Assembly (NCBI GenBank): GCA_004154925.1
Contig: QJNS01000097.1
Location: 1-64,000, forward strand
DNA from: Monosporascus cannonballus
Lineage: Eukaryota; Ascomycota; Sordariomycetes; Xylariales
Direction: 5' to 3'
Length of the DNA: 64,000 bases
How positions within the stretch are numbered: position 1 is the first letter of the stretch; each line of letters opens with the position of its first letter. A program made the translations under genes and the position numbers. Under the pieces are notes generated by a model that saw nothing but the letters and a program-made list of their open reading frames with translations, searched no databases and was not told where the DNA came from. Positions 1 through 10,651 of this stretch are shown here, piece by piece.

Positions 1-1
1 G

Positions 2-269
2 TCTGCGATGAACGCGGCGGCTGGGGGACAAGGACAGACGGCAGTGGCTAATGGTCCACACCAGTATGTAAGTAGCATATCTACCCTCCTTGCCATTCAT
101 AAAATAAATATTTACAAACCAGGCCCAACTCCTTCGTCAACAGCAACAGCAACAGACCGCCGCCGCCGCCGCCGCCGCCGCCGCCCAGGCTACCCAAACT
201 ACTCAAGGGGCTCCGAGGCACACAAGCGCTAGTGCTACCCCAACGGCCGCACCCGCTGTTCCTAAGTAG
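2..269 (+). CDS. 3' end of an unidentified gene, Gln/Ala-rich C-terminus (partial)
   Basis: This is the last part of a gene that begins left of the window. An open frame runs from base 2 to a phase-0 intron at 68-122 (donor GTAAGT, acceptor CAG) and resumes at 123 until the TAG at 267-269, giving about 70 visible residues. The intron is inferred because reading through it gives an Arg-rich nonsense frame, whereas splicing gives a clean low-complexity tail: LLR, then six Gln, Thr, nine Ala, then a Thr/Ser/Ala/Pro-rich end. Such tails are common in fungal chromatin and transcription proteins, but the tail carries no diagnostic domain and I do not assign a function. The (CAR)n-(GCC)n run is prone to length change. 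Confidence 0.65.
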
Positions 270-949
270 CGAGGGTGGAACGAACAAGACGCCGAGTTGT
301 ACTGCAAAGGTTTGTTCCGGAGGTTTATAAAACGGTCCATTCGAAAGAATTCGTTAGCTTGCGCTTGTTAGAGTAGAGGACCTGGGACGGAAGCCCTGGG
401 AAGGTTGGTATGCGTGGTCGCGGACCACAGCACATGTCGGTTCACTTATTCCTGAAACCGGTACAGTAAAAGGGCGTACGAGATAAACGACAAGAGGACG
501 ACACTGTCGATACACTTTTGGGCAACCACCCAGGGGACGATTTGATGTGCGTCATAGACACACACTACTGAATATAATACGTAAAAGACGCCTGTACCTT
601 GTCCGGTGAAAATGGCTCCTAGTAAAAGAATGCTAATACTAAACAGACTGTGGTCTTATGAGGAAAGGGCCGATTAATGACTATTAAAAAATCCGTCGAT
701 GCATTTTATTAATTTATGCAGGGCCGAGAAATCACAAATGTACCTAGAAACCTGGAGTTTGGGACGGAGCTATAAGAGCCTTTTACACCGGCAGTCTCCA
801 CTTTATTTTTTTCTCGTCCTGCGTAAAAGTTGTTGTCACTGATCATACAATTCAGTCCACCAGCATAGATCTCCTTCCCCAGCGAAATCCATAGCAGCAA
901 TTTTCCGCAAGGGATCGCAAGACGTCAGGTTACGGTTTGATCAGTTACA
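270..949. other. Intergenic region
   Basis: This holds the 3' flank of the left-edge gene and the promoter and leader of the WD40 gene. I see no convincing coding sequence or RNA gene. AT content rises between about 540 and 840. Confidence 0.6.
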
Positions 950-2578
950 ATGGGTAAGCGAAAGCGTACGGAAGTCTCCAACGAGACTGCGGCACCGGGG
1001 CCGAGCAACACGAAGAAAGCCAGAGCAGCAGCGCCCAGGTCTCGGGAAAACTGGGAGCCGACATCACCATCATCATCATTAACCCAGCCCATCACCATTC
1101 AGGTCGTCACCGGCTCCTACGACAGGATCCTACACGGAATAACGACCACGATAACACCGGACGAGAAGGTCGAGTTCGCAGACACCTTCCTCTTCAACGC
1201 GCACACCTCGGCGATCCGGTGCCTGGCGCTCTCGCCGCCGTCGGCTCCGGAGCCCGGGCGCGCGCAGAAGGTCATGCTGGCGTCGGGGAGCAGCGACGAG
1301 CGCATCAACGTGTACAACATCTCGGCGTACCCGCCATCGTCGTCGTCGTCCTCGAAGAAGGGCGTGCCCGGTGGCCTGAACGACGTGCTGTCGTCGGTGG
1401 CGCCGCGGCGGATCCTCGAGAACCCCAGGAACCGCGAGCTCGGCACACTGCTGCACCACTCGGCGTCGGTGACGCGGCTCGCGTTCCCCGCGCGCTCGAA
1501 GCTGCTGTCGGCGGCCGAGGACTCGACGGTGGCGGTGGCGCGCACGCGCGACTGGGCCGTGCTCAGCAGCATCCGGACGCCGGCCCCGAGGCCGCTGGGC
1601 CGGCCGAGCGGTGACACGGCGGCGCTCGGCGCCGCGCCCAGGGGGGTCAACGACTTCGCCGTCCACCCGAGCATGAAGCTCATGATCACCGTGGGCCGCG
1701 GCGAGCGCTGCATGCGCCTGTGGAACCTCATGACGGCGCGCAAGGCCGGCGTGCTCAACTTTGGCCGCGACGTGCTGCGCCAGGTCGGCGAGGGCGGGCG
1801 CGGCGCGCTCGGCGAGGGCCGCCGCGTCGTCTGGGGCCGGGGGGACGACGGCGGGGACGACGAGTTCTGCGTCGCCTTCGACCGCGACCTTCTCGTCTTC
1901 GGCATGGACAGCACGCCCAAGTGCCGCGTCATGCCCGACCACCGGAGCAAGGTCCACGAGGTCTGCTACGTCGCCACGGATGGGGAGGGGGACGCGTCGC
2001 TGCTGGCCGTGTCGACGGAGGACGGCCGGATCATGTTCTTCTCGACCAAGAGCGAGGACTTGACAGCGCCGCCAGCGGAAACCTCAAAGACGAGCCAGCC
2101 GAGTATAGACGGCAAAATCGATGACGACAACAAGAAGAAGGCGGAATCGTCATCATCACAGTCACAATCACTACCGGTCGCGAAGTTCGTCGCCTACCTA
2201 GGCGGGAAGGAGGCCGGCGTCACCGGACGGATCAAAGACTTCGCCGTCCTCAGGGCGGCCGCCGGGGAGGGCGGCGCCGGGGAGCGCCTCATCATCCCGA
2301 CGGGCAGCAGCGACGGCAGGGTCCGAGTATTTTCGCTGGCTGTCGACGAGCTCAGCGAGGCGGCGGCGCGGAAGGGCAAGGACAGGGGCGAGGAGGCGAG
2401 GAGAGTCGGCAGGCTGCTGGGCACCTACGACACGTCGAACAGGATCACGTGCCTCGAGGCTTTCGTCATGATACCCAGACCCGAGGGCGTGGAGGACAGC
2501 GAGGACGAGGACGGGGACGACGGCTTTGAGGATGTTTCCTCTGGGGACGACGATGACGACGAGGACGACGAACAATGA
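950..2578 (+). CDS. MAK11: MAK11/PAK1IP1-like WD40 protein of 60S ribosome assembly
   Basis: A single-exon gene for 542 residues. A basic, nuclear-localisation-like start (MGKRKR, then KKAR near residue 22) precedes WD40 repeats covering about residues 45-475. The order of recognisable blocks (ITIQVVTGSYDRILHG, LFNAHTSAIRCLALS, MLASGSSDERINVYN, LLSAAEDSTVAV, VNDFAVHPSMKLMITVG, MRLWNLMTARKAG) is that of the Mak11 family. Yeast Mak11 is a nucleolar factor needed for an early step of 60S subunit maturation, acting with Rlp24. The C-terminus is a strongly acidic Asp/Glu/Ser tail, typical of nucleolar proteins. The protein carries low-complexity insertions between blades (Ser run near 130, Gly/Arg-rich near 275-300), so it is longer than the yeast protein. 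The ATG follows an in-frame untranslated leader and has a purine at -3. It converges with the INSIG gene. Confidence 0.85.
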   Translation: MGKRKRTEVSNETAAPGPSNTKKARAAAPRSRENWEPTSPSSSLTQPITIQVVTGSYDRILHGITTTITPDEKVEFADTFLFNAHTSAIRCLALSPPSAPEPGRAQKVMLASGSSDERINVYNISAYPPSSSSSSKKGVPGGLNDVLSSVAPRRILENPRNRELGTLLHHSASVTRLAFPARSKLLSAAEDSTVAVARTRDWAVLSSIRTPAPRPLGRPSGDTAALGAAPRGVNDFAVHPSMKLMITVGRGERCMRLWNLMTARKAGVLNFGRDVLRQVGEGGRGALGEGRRVVWGRGDDGGDDEFCVAFDRDLLVFGMDSTPKCRVMPDHRSKVHEVCYVATDGEGDASLLAVSTEDGRIMFFSTKSEDLTAPPAETSKTSQPSIDGKIDDDNKKKAESSSSQSQSLPVAKFVAYLGGKEAGVTGRIKDFAVLRAAAGEGGAGERLIIPTGSSDGRVRVFSLAVDELSEAAARKGKDRGEEARRVGRLLGTYDTSNRITCLEAFVMIPRPEGVEDSEDEDGDDGFEDVSSGDDDDDEDDEQ

Positions 2579-3477
2579 GGTCGTTGGGGATATTGGACCG
2601 TTTACTGCTAGTGCTACCGTAAAGCTAGGACTAGTATGAGAGAGACCAAACCAGAGAAAATCTGTGATCCCGACTTTTGATCCCGCAGCCTAGTCTAGTG
2701 AGAGGAGTGTTCCCCCCCTCCCCTATTATCTCGTAAACGTCTTCCCTTCACCACCAGATGGCGCGCCAAGACGACCTCCCTAAACCCACCCACGAAAGCT
2801 CCGGATATCCAACTCGGTACAGTACAGTCTCGCACGTCCCGTCAAAACCTCCAACCATGGGAACGCGAAGATCCCAAGACGCGCTTCACAACGAGGGCAA
2901 GTCCCTACCTAGCTGACGTAAGGGAGGCCAAGGGGCAGATCATATCCGCACACTCATTTCAAATTCCCCCTCATTCATTCTATGCACGCAGCCCGCATCA
3001 CCGAATACGCTTAGGATAGGGCGAGGAAAAAGATCCCAAGATGATATTTTATTTATCGCCCCAATACTCCATTCCCGTTTCCATTTCCTGAATTCCCTAT
3101 TCGATCCCCGCCCACGTCCCGCACCAAGACGTAGTTAGCCTGTCAGGCAGTGGCCGTGCCGCTTTGAACAGGTCCACCCACAATCCATGACCGTCCCATC
3201 CTTTTCCTGTACGCCTGCCTGTCCGCCCGTCGGTTTCACGACAGAGATGCCCGGGTAAGTATTCCGAAATCACAGAAACAAGATATACCGACCCCGTTGC
3301 CTATTTTATTTCACCGGATATGATTCTTCGCAGATTTCCCCTCCGACTGATTAATAGATACCTTCACGCTCCACTCTACTATCTATCCACCTCAACGTCG
3401 CAAGCACCACTAGATCGTAGGCCAAATCCCTTTTCACATATCACACAATCCCCCCTCATCCCTCAGAAAAGAAAAAA
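2579..3477. other. Convergent intergenic region between MAK11 and INSIG genes
   Basis: Shared 3' flanks of two convergent genes. The sequence is C/T-rich and has no supported gene. Short open frames here lack any protein-like character. Confidence 0.6.
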
Positions 3478-5014
3478 TCACCGCTCCCCCTTCGCACCGC
3501 GCCCCGAGGAGGCCGAGCTCCGGCCCTGACCGGACATGCCGAGCGCCAGCCAGCGGCCGACGTTGCCAAAGCAGACGACGCAGCAGAAGAGGATGCTGAG
3601 CATCCAGACGGCCGACTCGAGGACGTGGTTGTGGGCGCCACCGAGGCCGCCGAGCAGGGTCAGCAGCGGGTAGCAGTCGTCGCCGCCGCCGAGATGCGGT
3701 GAGGAGCCGTTAAACCTCTGGTGCACGGCGGCGACCTGTGCTGTCGACGAAGATGCCGCCGACGTTGAGGCTGAAGGCAGGAGGTATGCCCAGGGCCCGA
3801 AGGCCGCGAGCACGGGGACCGTGAGCAGCGCCGAGCCCCCGAGCCCCACGGCGGCCGCCATAAGGAGGCCCGGCACGGACCGGTCGATCAGGTACCAGAG
3901 GGCCGGGTTCACGAGGGCGAGGGTCGCCGACACCTGGAGGGTGGAGTCCCAGGAGAGTTTGCGCTGTTTGGTCGATTGGTTAGCCAGTGATCGGCACCCG
4001 AAGTATTCCCCGTGGCTACGTAGTTTACCGGGCCTTAGTGAAAGAGGGGGGAGGGGAAGGAAAGTATGAAACTGGGGTGTCGTAACGGGGCCGAAGAGCG
4101 GGAAGCACACAAACAAAAAAAAAATGCCTTACAAGAGCAAACGCAATCCCAGCAAAAGCCCCAATGCCCCTAACAGCCAACGACCAATCCGGGCCTGGGA
4201 CGGGGGCCTCCTTCTGTTCGCCCGCCAGCTGTTCGGCGGCTGCGTCCGTGTCCTCGGCCACATCGTCCTCGCTCCCCAGCCCGAACGCGCGGTCCCAGAC
4301 GCCGTCGAACCACGGCAGCAGCCCGCCGAGCAGGACGCCCGAGGCGCCCCAGAATGCCACGTACCTCGCGTCGTAGGCCATCGGGGAGGCCGAGGCGACG
4401 TGGAACCGGTCCAGGACCCGAGCGACCAGGATCCCATACAGCACGCCGAGCGCGGCAAGCAGGACGGCCCGCAGGCCGAGGTGGAAGGCGAACGCGGACG
4501 CGGACATGGGGGCAGGCGCCGGACGCAGGGGCGAGGGCGAGTGTGGGTGTAATAGAGAGGACCGCCTCCTCCTATGCATCGCCGCCGCGGTCTCCGGATT
4601 TGTGTTGAGTGCGTAGGGTGTCTCGGCGCCGGTGCCCCAGGGGGTGCCATCCCGGTCGCCGCCGCTGTAGAACCGGTCCGGACCGTAGGTGCTCGGCGTG
4701 TAGATGCCCATGAGGGTCGAGCCGGTGAGGTTGAGGACGGACTGGGCGCGGCTTATGGATGAGCCATCGGGGCCGGATTCCGAAGGGGGAGCATTGAAGT
4801 TATTATTATTACTATTACTTCTGCTGTCGCTGCGCACATCCAGTAGGCGGGAGTTCAGAGTCTCGAGGTTCAGGGTGGGCGGTGTGTACTTGGGGCTCGG
4901 AGGGGAGGAGTCCCCCTCCTCGTCGGGCGGCGTCGGCTCTCGTACGTTCAGGCCGAAAGGTCTCTGAGGGATCGGCCTGATGAGCGGGGGGCCGTCGGGT
5001 TGTGTGCTTGACAT
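3478..5014 (-). CDS. INSIG-family protein, regulator of sterol synthesis
   Basis: Two exons, 5014-4133 and 3963-3478, give 455 residues. The intron (3964-4132) has donor GTAAGG, branch CTAAC and acceptor CAG; splicing joins GIAFAL to RKLSWDSTLQVS, restoring the conserved INSIG block, while reading through leaves the family. Residues 1-190 are a Pro/Ser-rich cytosolic region beginning with the fungal hallmark PPLIRPIPQRPFGLNVREPTPP-like segment. The rest holds about six hydrophobic segments, including the ALVNPALWYLIDRS loop. INSIG proteins sit in the ER membrane; in fission yeast Ins1 controls HMG-CoA reductase by promoting its phosphorylation, and in animals INSIG also retains SCAP. I chose the ATG at 5012-5014 because the longer frame upstream starts at GTG, not ATG. 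The Ala/Ser linker and the C-terminal basic tail (SGRGAKGER) are unremarkable. Confidence 0.88.
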
Positions 5015-5533
5015 GACGGGTAGGAAGAAGAGCGTTACGAGCACGCTGAGAGTAGATGTCGTGTTCCGTTACACACGGTCTGCCGAGTCGGGAGGAGCAA
5101 GATGTGCCCAGCTGGCTTAACAGCTAGATATAGAGATACGGCTTGAAACAAATGGATCGTTGGTCAGAGCAGGGATCACCGAGCTCTTAAGGTAGTAGGC
5201 AATGTGTGTATTGGTCGATGTTTCGTCACGGAAAGGTATAGTCTCCGGGTCGTTGCATCGACTTGTGGGAAGGAAACAACCATGGGTTGTCAATGTAGAT
5301 AGATATACAGCGCTAGCACGTGAATCCTTCTCAGTCGAAGTCGATACGGCAGGGCTGAGGTACGTTCGTGCGCGTCTGGGGTTTTCCGTGGATGGGACGA
5401 TGGGCAGAACTGAAAATAGGACGGGAGACTTCCGGATTTAAGGGACGACGGGGTAGGTATAAAAGCCGAGAGTAAAAATGGAGAATATGTGCGTGTATGT
5501 AGGGATTTGCGCAATGGGTATCGGGTGTGCAGG

Positions 5534-5583
5534 AGTATTAGTAGTATTAGTAGCATCAGTAGCATTAGTAGTAGTAGTAGTAT
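5534..5583. repeat. AGT/ATT trinucleotide microsatellite
   Basis: About 50 bp of imperfect AGT, ATT and CAT triplets upstream of the INSIG gene. It generates spurious open frames rich in Ser/Ile on one strand and Leu on the other. Confidence 0.85.
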
Positions 5584-6031
5584 GTACAGCTCGCACAGGC
5601 GATATAGACATAGGGAGGTATGTGTAGGGAGGCAGGGTTGTGTATGGCTGAATATCCGTCTGAATCGCTGAATGTGCGTGCATGTGAATTCCGATGTCAC
5701 CCCCCTTCTCCAATCACGCCCTCTCTGATTGGTCTTGTGCAAGCAACGCTTTGGGCAAATAAATGCAAAGCATCCGTGTGGTGGGGTGTAGCCTCGGATT
5801 CAGGACACATGAACAGCCGAGCCAGAACCCTGCAGAGATCATGCGTCAATATCTTCGACAGCCGCGCGGGCCAATTCGCTATGCCCAATTCTACCTTATA
5901 TACCTTATATTACATTCCACCTTAGGCGCCCGCCCCTGTGAGACCGGAAGCGGAACCTTCCACCATCGGAATGTTCTAGGCGACGCCCGTACAGTAGATG
6001 TGGGGAAACACAAACCCCCGCCGAGCTCGCC

Positions 6032-6047
6032 CGTTCGTTCGTTCGTT
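6032..6047. repeat. (CGTT)4 microsatellite
   Basis: Four perfect copies of CGTT in the GC-rich sequence about 430 bp before the AT-rich block. Confidence 0.9.
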
Positions 6048-6478
6048 CTTTTCCCGGCCGGGAGTTAAAAACAAACGAAAATGCGGCCTAAAAAAAGGGA
6101 TCCCTGTATCTGCAGAATGATGTTATTTCAGCTCCATTATTTGGACGTCGCCTGATCTTGGCTCTATCTGCCTACAGCTCAATGGTCCAAAAAAAAGAAT
6201 AAAAGGGATCGACGATGATGTTGTAACCGCAGCTGACATCTACATCTACGATGAGGCGGGGAGGGGCAATGGTGAGGAGGGGTTGGCATGCTTTGATAGC
6301 TTCGACAGTTTACTTAGTACTTTTCTCAGGGTCCTAGATAAGCTACGGTACAACACATACAGTATCTAGGCTAGCGGTTTAGCGCTGGGGTGTATCTCGT
6401 GACTAAGACCGCAGCGAGTAGCGATCGTCAAGACCTTTTGTGTCATTTATATACAGTAGCATCCGGCGCCGCCTCTTG

Positions 6479-6484
6479 GCTGCT
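6479..6484. repeat. Left copy of flanking direct repeat GCTGCT
   Basis: GCTGCT lies immediately outside the left terminal inverted repeat; an identical copy is at 17878-17883 just outside the right one. This is what a target-site duplication looks like. If the element begins two bases further in, the duplication is TA instead, and GCTGCT would have flanked the target by chance. Confidence 0.55.
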
Positions 6485-6515
6485 TACGGTGTCCGAGAGG
6501 ATTTACTCTCTCATT
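6485..6515 (+). repeat. Left terminal inverted repeat of the 11.4-kb element
   Basis: A 31-bp sequence whose inverted partner is at 17847-17877, with three mismatches. Similarity is not obvious further inward, apart from a possible shared GTACAC-containing stretch. Confidence 0.7.
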
Positions 6516-9500
6516 CCAATAATTTTCAGGAAAAGGTGTTATAGGTACACGCCATACATAATGTAAAAAATTTTACGTAAACGAAATTTAACAAAACAAT
6601 TAATGCAATAACTAAAAATTAATTTTCTAATAATTTGCATTTCGAATAATTAAATAGAAGAAAAAAAATTTAATTTCACTTTAAATATTTTAATAGAAAT
6701 TAATTGAATGTATTTGCAATTATATAATATCGATTAAAGTTAACAAAAAATAATACGTAATTATTATATATTAAATTTTAGAATTTGAATTTAAATATAA
6801 TATTAATTATATAAAATCAAATTTATAAATAATTAAAAAAATCAATAAATTATCGAAGAGTTGATATAAATAAATATACTATACGAAAATTGCGTAATAT
6901 ATACCAAATAAGCGTTAATTTTAAGATATATTTTAAATTCGTAGTTTTAAAACTTACAATAATTATTAATATATTAAATATAATTCGGTTTTAAAGAAAT
7001 TTATTTTTTTCGATATACTTTATATCGTTTTCTAATAATTTTATTATTATAAAATTTTAATTATAACATTTAAATATAAAATCGCAAAATATATTAAATA
7101 CTGGTTATTTAAGATAAGTATAAAACGCGTATATATCTATATCCTTAATTATATTTATTATCTGGTTTTTTATTACAACTTATAAAATTTCCATAAGTCA
7201 AGTATTAGAAAATATAAATTCCAACGATATAAAAAACTAAATTCGGAACGGATAAAAATAATACCTTTTAAGAATTTGATAAAACGAATATGTTAAAAGT
7301 ATTCGAAAAAAACGCAAATATAATAGATATTTTTCGATAATATTTTACTAAACTTAATATAAACGTATATTATATTTTTGTAAAACCAAATAAAATTTAA
7401 AAAAGGTTAAAAATATTTGGCCGTTTTTTTAATATAAAAAGAAAAAATATTAATAGATATATTATCTTTACAATATTTAGTAGACTATAAATAATAATAC
7501 TTAAAACTTAATAAATATCGAAATATAACAATATATTTTAAAAAGTAAATATAAATTTAAATTTAAAAAATTAATAAAAATTAATAATATTAAACGGATT
7601 TCACTAAAATAAAAAAAACATTAATACTTTTATATATTTCTATATTATTAGTTTAATTTTGAATTTTTAAAATTTGTTAAATTTAACATTGTATATTTAA
7701 TAATAATAATAATATTATTATATATACTATAATAAGGTAAAATAATAATATATAATAATAATTTAAAATATATAATTGATTTTTTAAATAAAGTATTATT
7801 ATAATATAATAATTAATTATTAAAAATTATAATATTTAATTTTTTATAATTAAACTTCCAATTATTTCAAATTTAACAATATTAATAAAATATAATATTA
7901 CTTGATTTTATAAAAAATATTTAAAAATATAATTAAGTTAAATTAATAATAAGAAAATGTAATCAAAATAAATTAAAAAATTAAGTTATATTATAATATT
8001 TTAATAATATTTACAAATAGTTTTATTAATTTATTATATGTTTTATTTATTAAACGTTTTAAAAAATAAATAATTTCGTAATTAAAATATTTTAATTATA
8101 ATTATTTATAAACTTTTTAATAATTTAAAAACATTAAAATTTAAATCTTTTAAATTTTTTAAAAATTAAAACGAAAATAAATAATTAATCTTATTAAAAG
8201 TTTAATTAATTTATTTTAAAATAATATATTTAAATTTTTAAAATTGGAATTAATATTATAAACATTAATAAAAAATATTTTAAAAGTATATAATTTTCAC
8301 TAATTATATTTATTGTATTTAATAATATTATTAATTTTATTAAATTATACTTTTAAAAAATGTAATATTATTATATTATATTGTATATAACTTTAAATTA
8401 CGTTTAATGTATATATATATATATTAATTAATTTTGCAAATTAAATACATTATTAATTTATTTTATCGTTTAATTAACGTAACGTTAGTACGGTTTAAAT
8501 TACGTTTATGTAAAATTATATTAATTTTATTTTAAATACTTTTAAACTTAAAAACTTTTTATAAATTAAAATTCAAAATATATTTAATATATAAATTAAT
8601 TTTTAATATTAAGATATTTTTACAAATTAGTTTTTATATTATATTACGTAAATATAATTTACAGTAACTTATACAACATTACTTTTAAAATACTTTATAT
8701 TTTTACAAAATCTTAACAATTAATATAAAAATTACGTTTTTCAATTTAAATAACAAAGTTTAATCGTATTGTTTTATATAAGAAAATCTAAATATATTAA
8801 TATATTTTATATTATAATTATAATAAATCAAACTTATTTAAAAATTACATTATATAAATTTGATTTATTATAATTAAAATATATAAACACATTATTATAA
8901 TATAAAAAACATTTATATTTTATTAATGTAATAATCTATTTATTTTCATTTTTATTTATAATTATTCGTTTAAATGTAATAAAATTATATATAACTTTAT
9001 TTTTTTAGAATAAATTTAAAATTTAGATATTTTATTAAAAGTTATTTAAAAAATTAAATTTGTTTTTAAGTAATACTTTATATATATATATTGTTATACT
9101 TTTTTTAAATTATATTTATTTAATTTTATTTAATTAAATATATCGGTTTTTTTCTAAACGATTTACTTAAAGGCGTTTTTATTAAAAGGCGTTTAACTAC
9201 TCGCTTATTTAGTTCGAGATTAATAATATTAATTAGCTTTTCAAATTTTACGATAAGGTAATTTTTAAGACTTTTTTATATAAATTACATTTTATTCATT
9301 TTTTGCTTTATTTTTTCGAAACGTTTTATATATATATATATTTTGCTTTAGTTTTATTCCATTATATTAAATTTCGATTTCGAATTATTTAATCGAATTT
9401 ATATTACTTATTTGTAAATCGTTATTTAAAAACACAAATAATTTTAAAAATAACGCAAATATATATAATTATTACAAATATTATTAAATTTTTTTCGAAC

Positions 9501-10273
9501 TTAATATATTTTTACAAGCGTTAAATTATTTGTAATTTAAATTTCATATATAAGGTTTTTTAACTTTTTTATTATTTATTTAATTTTTATTTTACTAAAT
9601 TTCAATATTTTTAACCAGATTATATATTTAATAATTATATAGAAATAATAAATAATATGTAAATTTACTTTAATTTATTTTTTTCTGATTCGGCGTTTAA
9701 AAAGCTTTAAAAATCGATGAACATATTTTATATAAAGTTAAATTTAGTATTATTCTTTTTAATTTCCAGTTAATCGATTTATTCGAATTTATTTTATTTA
9801 TATTATGTTTTTTTACAATATTAAAGATTTTCGAATACGAATTATTATTAATACGTCCAAATTAAGATGTTAAAACTTTTTTATCAATCGTATTCGAATT
9901 TAACTTTTTAAACATAACTGTAAAAAATCTCTTTTCGTATCGATAGCGTTAATTAGAATTAGCTGTATTTTGTTAAATTTTATTCAATTTAAATTTGCTG
10001 GTCGTTTAATCCAGTAAATTTTCGTTATTTAAAACCTAGTTTATTTTAGCAAAACTTATTTTTTTAAATTAAATTGTTTTTTCAGTCGATAATTTTTGTT
10101 TATATAAAATTTAATGAATAAAAATCTGTTAATATTTATATAAATTTAATTTTATTAAATTTTCCTCGATTTTCTCTACTTATTTAAAACTAAGATAAAA
10201 TTTTATAATATTAATATTATTTCAATTGCCTTAAAACCGTAATTTAAATAGTATTAATATTAAATATATAAAT
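6516..10273. other. AT-rich sequence without identifiable genes
   Basis: Almost entirely A and T, with scattered CG dinucleotides and stop codons in all frames. I could not recognise any domain on either strand. It may hold the remnant of the transposase belonging to the flanking TIRs, or an older insertion. Confidence 0.6.
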
Positions 10274-10651
10274 ATTACAAAAATAGAAGTTTTTTTTAAA
10301 AAAAACCCGACCTTTAAAACTTAGTGTATATTTGTTACAGCGAAATTTCGAATAAAAAAGTGTGATTTCTAAAATAATCTAGTTAATTTAAGTATTTTAA
10401 AACTAGTTTATATAAATTATATAAATTCCCTATATATTTATTTTGAAAATTGTTATTTATAGTAAATAAATTATTTATATAAATAATATTTGCTTAATTT
10501 TCGTTTATGAATTATTAATTTATAGTTATAAGGAAAAATAACCGCTTTTATTATAAAACTGTTTTTTAAATTGTTTATAAATAAAGTACTTAATTATTTT
10601 TATTTTTTAATAATTTACAAATTAAGAACTTTACTTCGAATATTGTTTATA
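10274..10651 (+). repeat. Left LTR-like direct repeat
   Basis: About 378 bp that aligns by eye, in the same orientation, with 17215-17594. Shared landmarks in order are ATTAYARAAATAGRAG, a run ending in CTTTAAA, GTTAATAG-like, TATATAAATTATATAAATT, CTTAATTTTCGTTT and TTCGAATAYTGTTTATA. Many differences are C/T or G/A, the left copy being more AT-rich. The true LTR borders may lie outside these limits. Confidence 0.6.

Larger units (their letters stand above)
5015..6478. other. INSIG upstream region running into the AT-rich block
   Basis: This holds the INSIG promoter and probable leader. It contains a trinucleotide microsatellite and a (CGTT)4 run, listed separately. No convincing gene is visible; the frames seen here are low-complexity. 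Confidence 0.55.

Noticed and set aside
1117..1957. Long open frames opposite MAK11 (277 and 275 codons) on the minus strand
   Set aside because: They are shadows of a GC-rich gene: Arg/Ala/Pro-rich and without domain features, whereas the plus frame gives a clear WD40 protein.
3456..3529. Plus-strand frame at 3320-3529 over the INSIG 3' end
   Set aside because: It overlaps the INSIG coding end and has no protein-like features.
5290..5742. 150-codon minus frame upstream of INSIG
   Set aside because: Contains the reverse of a microsatellite (Leu/Met/Ile runs) and His/Thr-rich low complexity; not protein-like.
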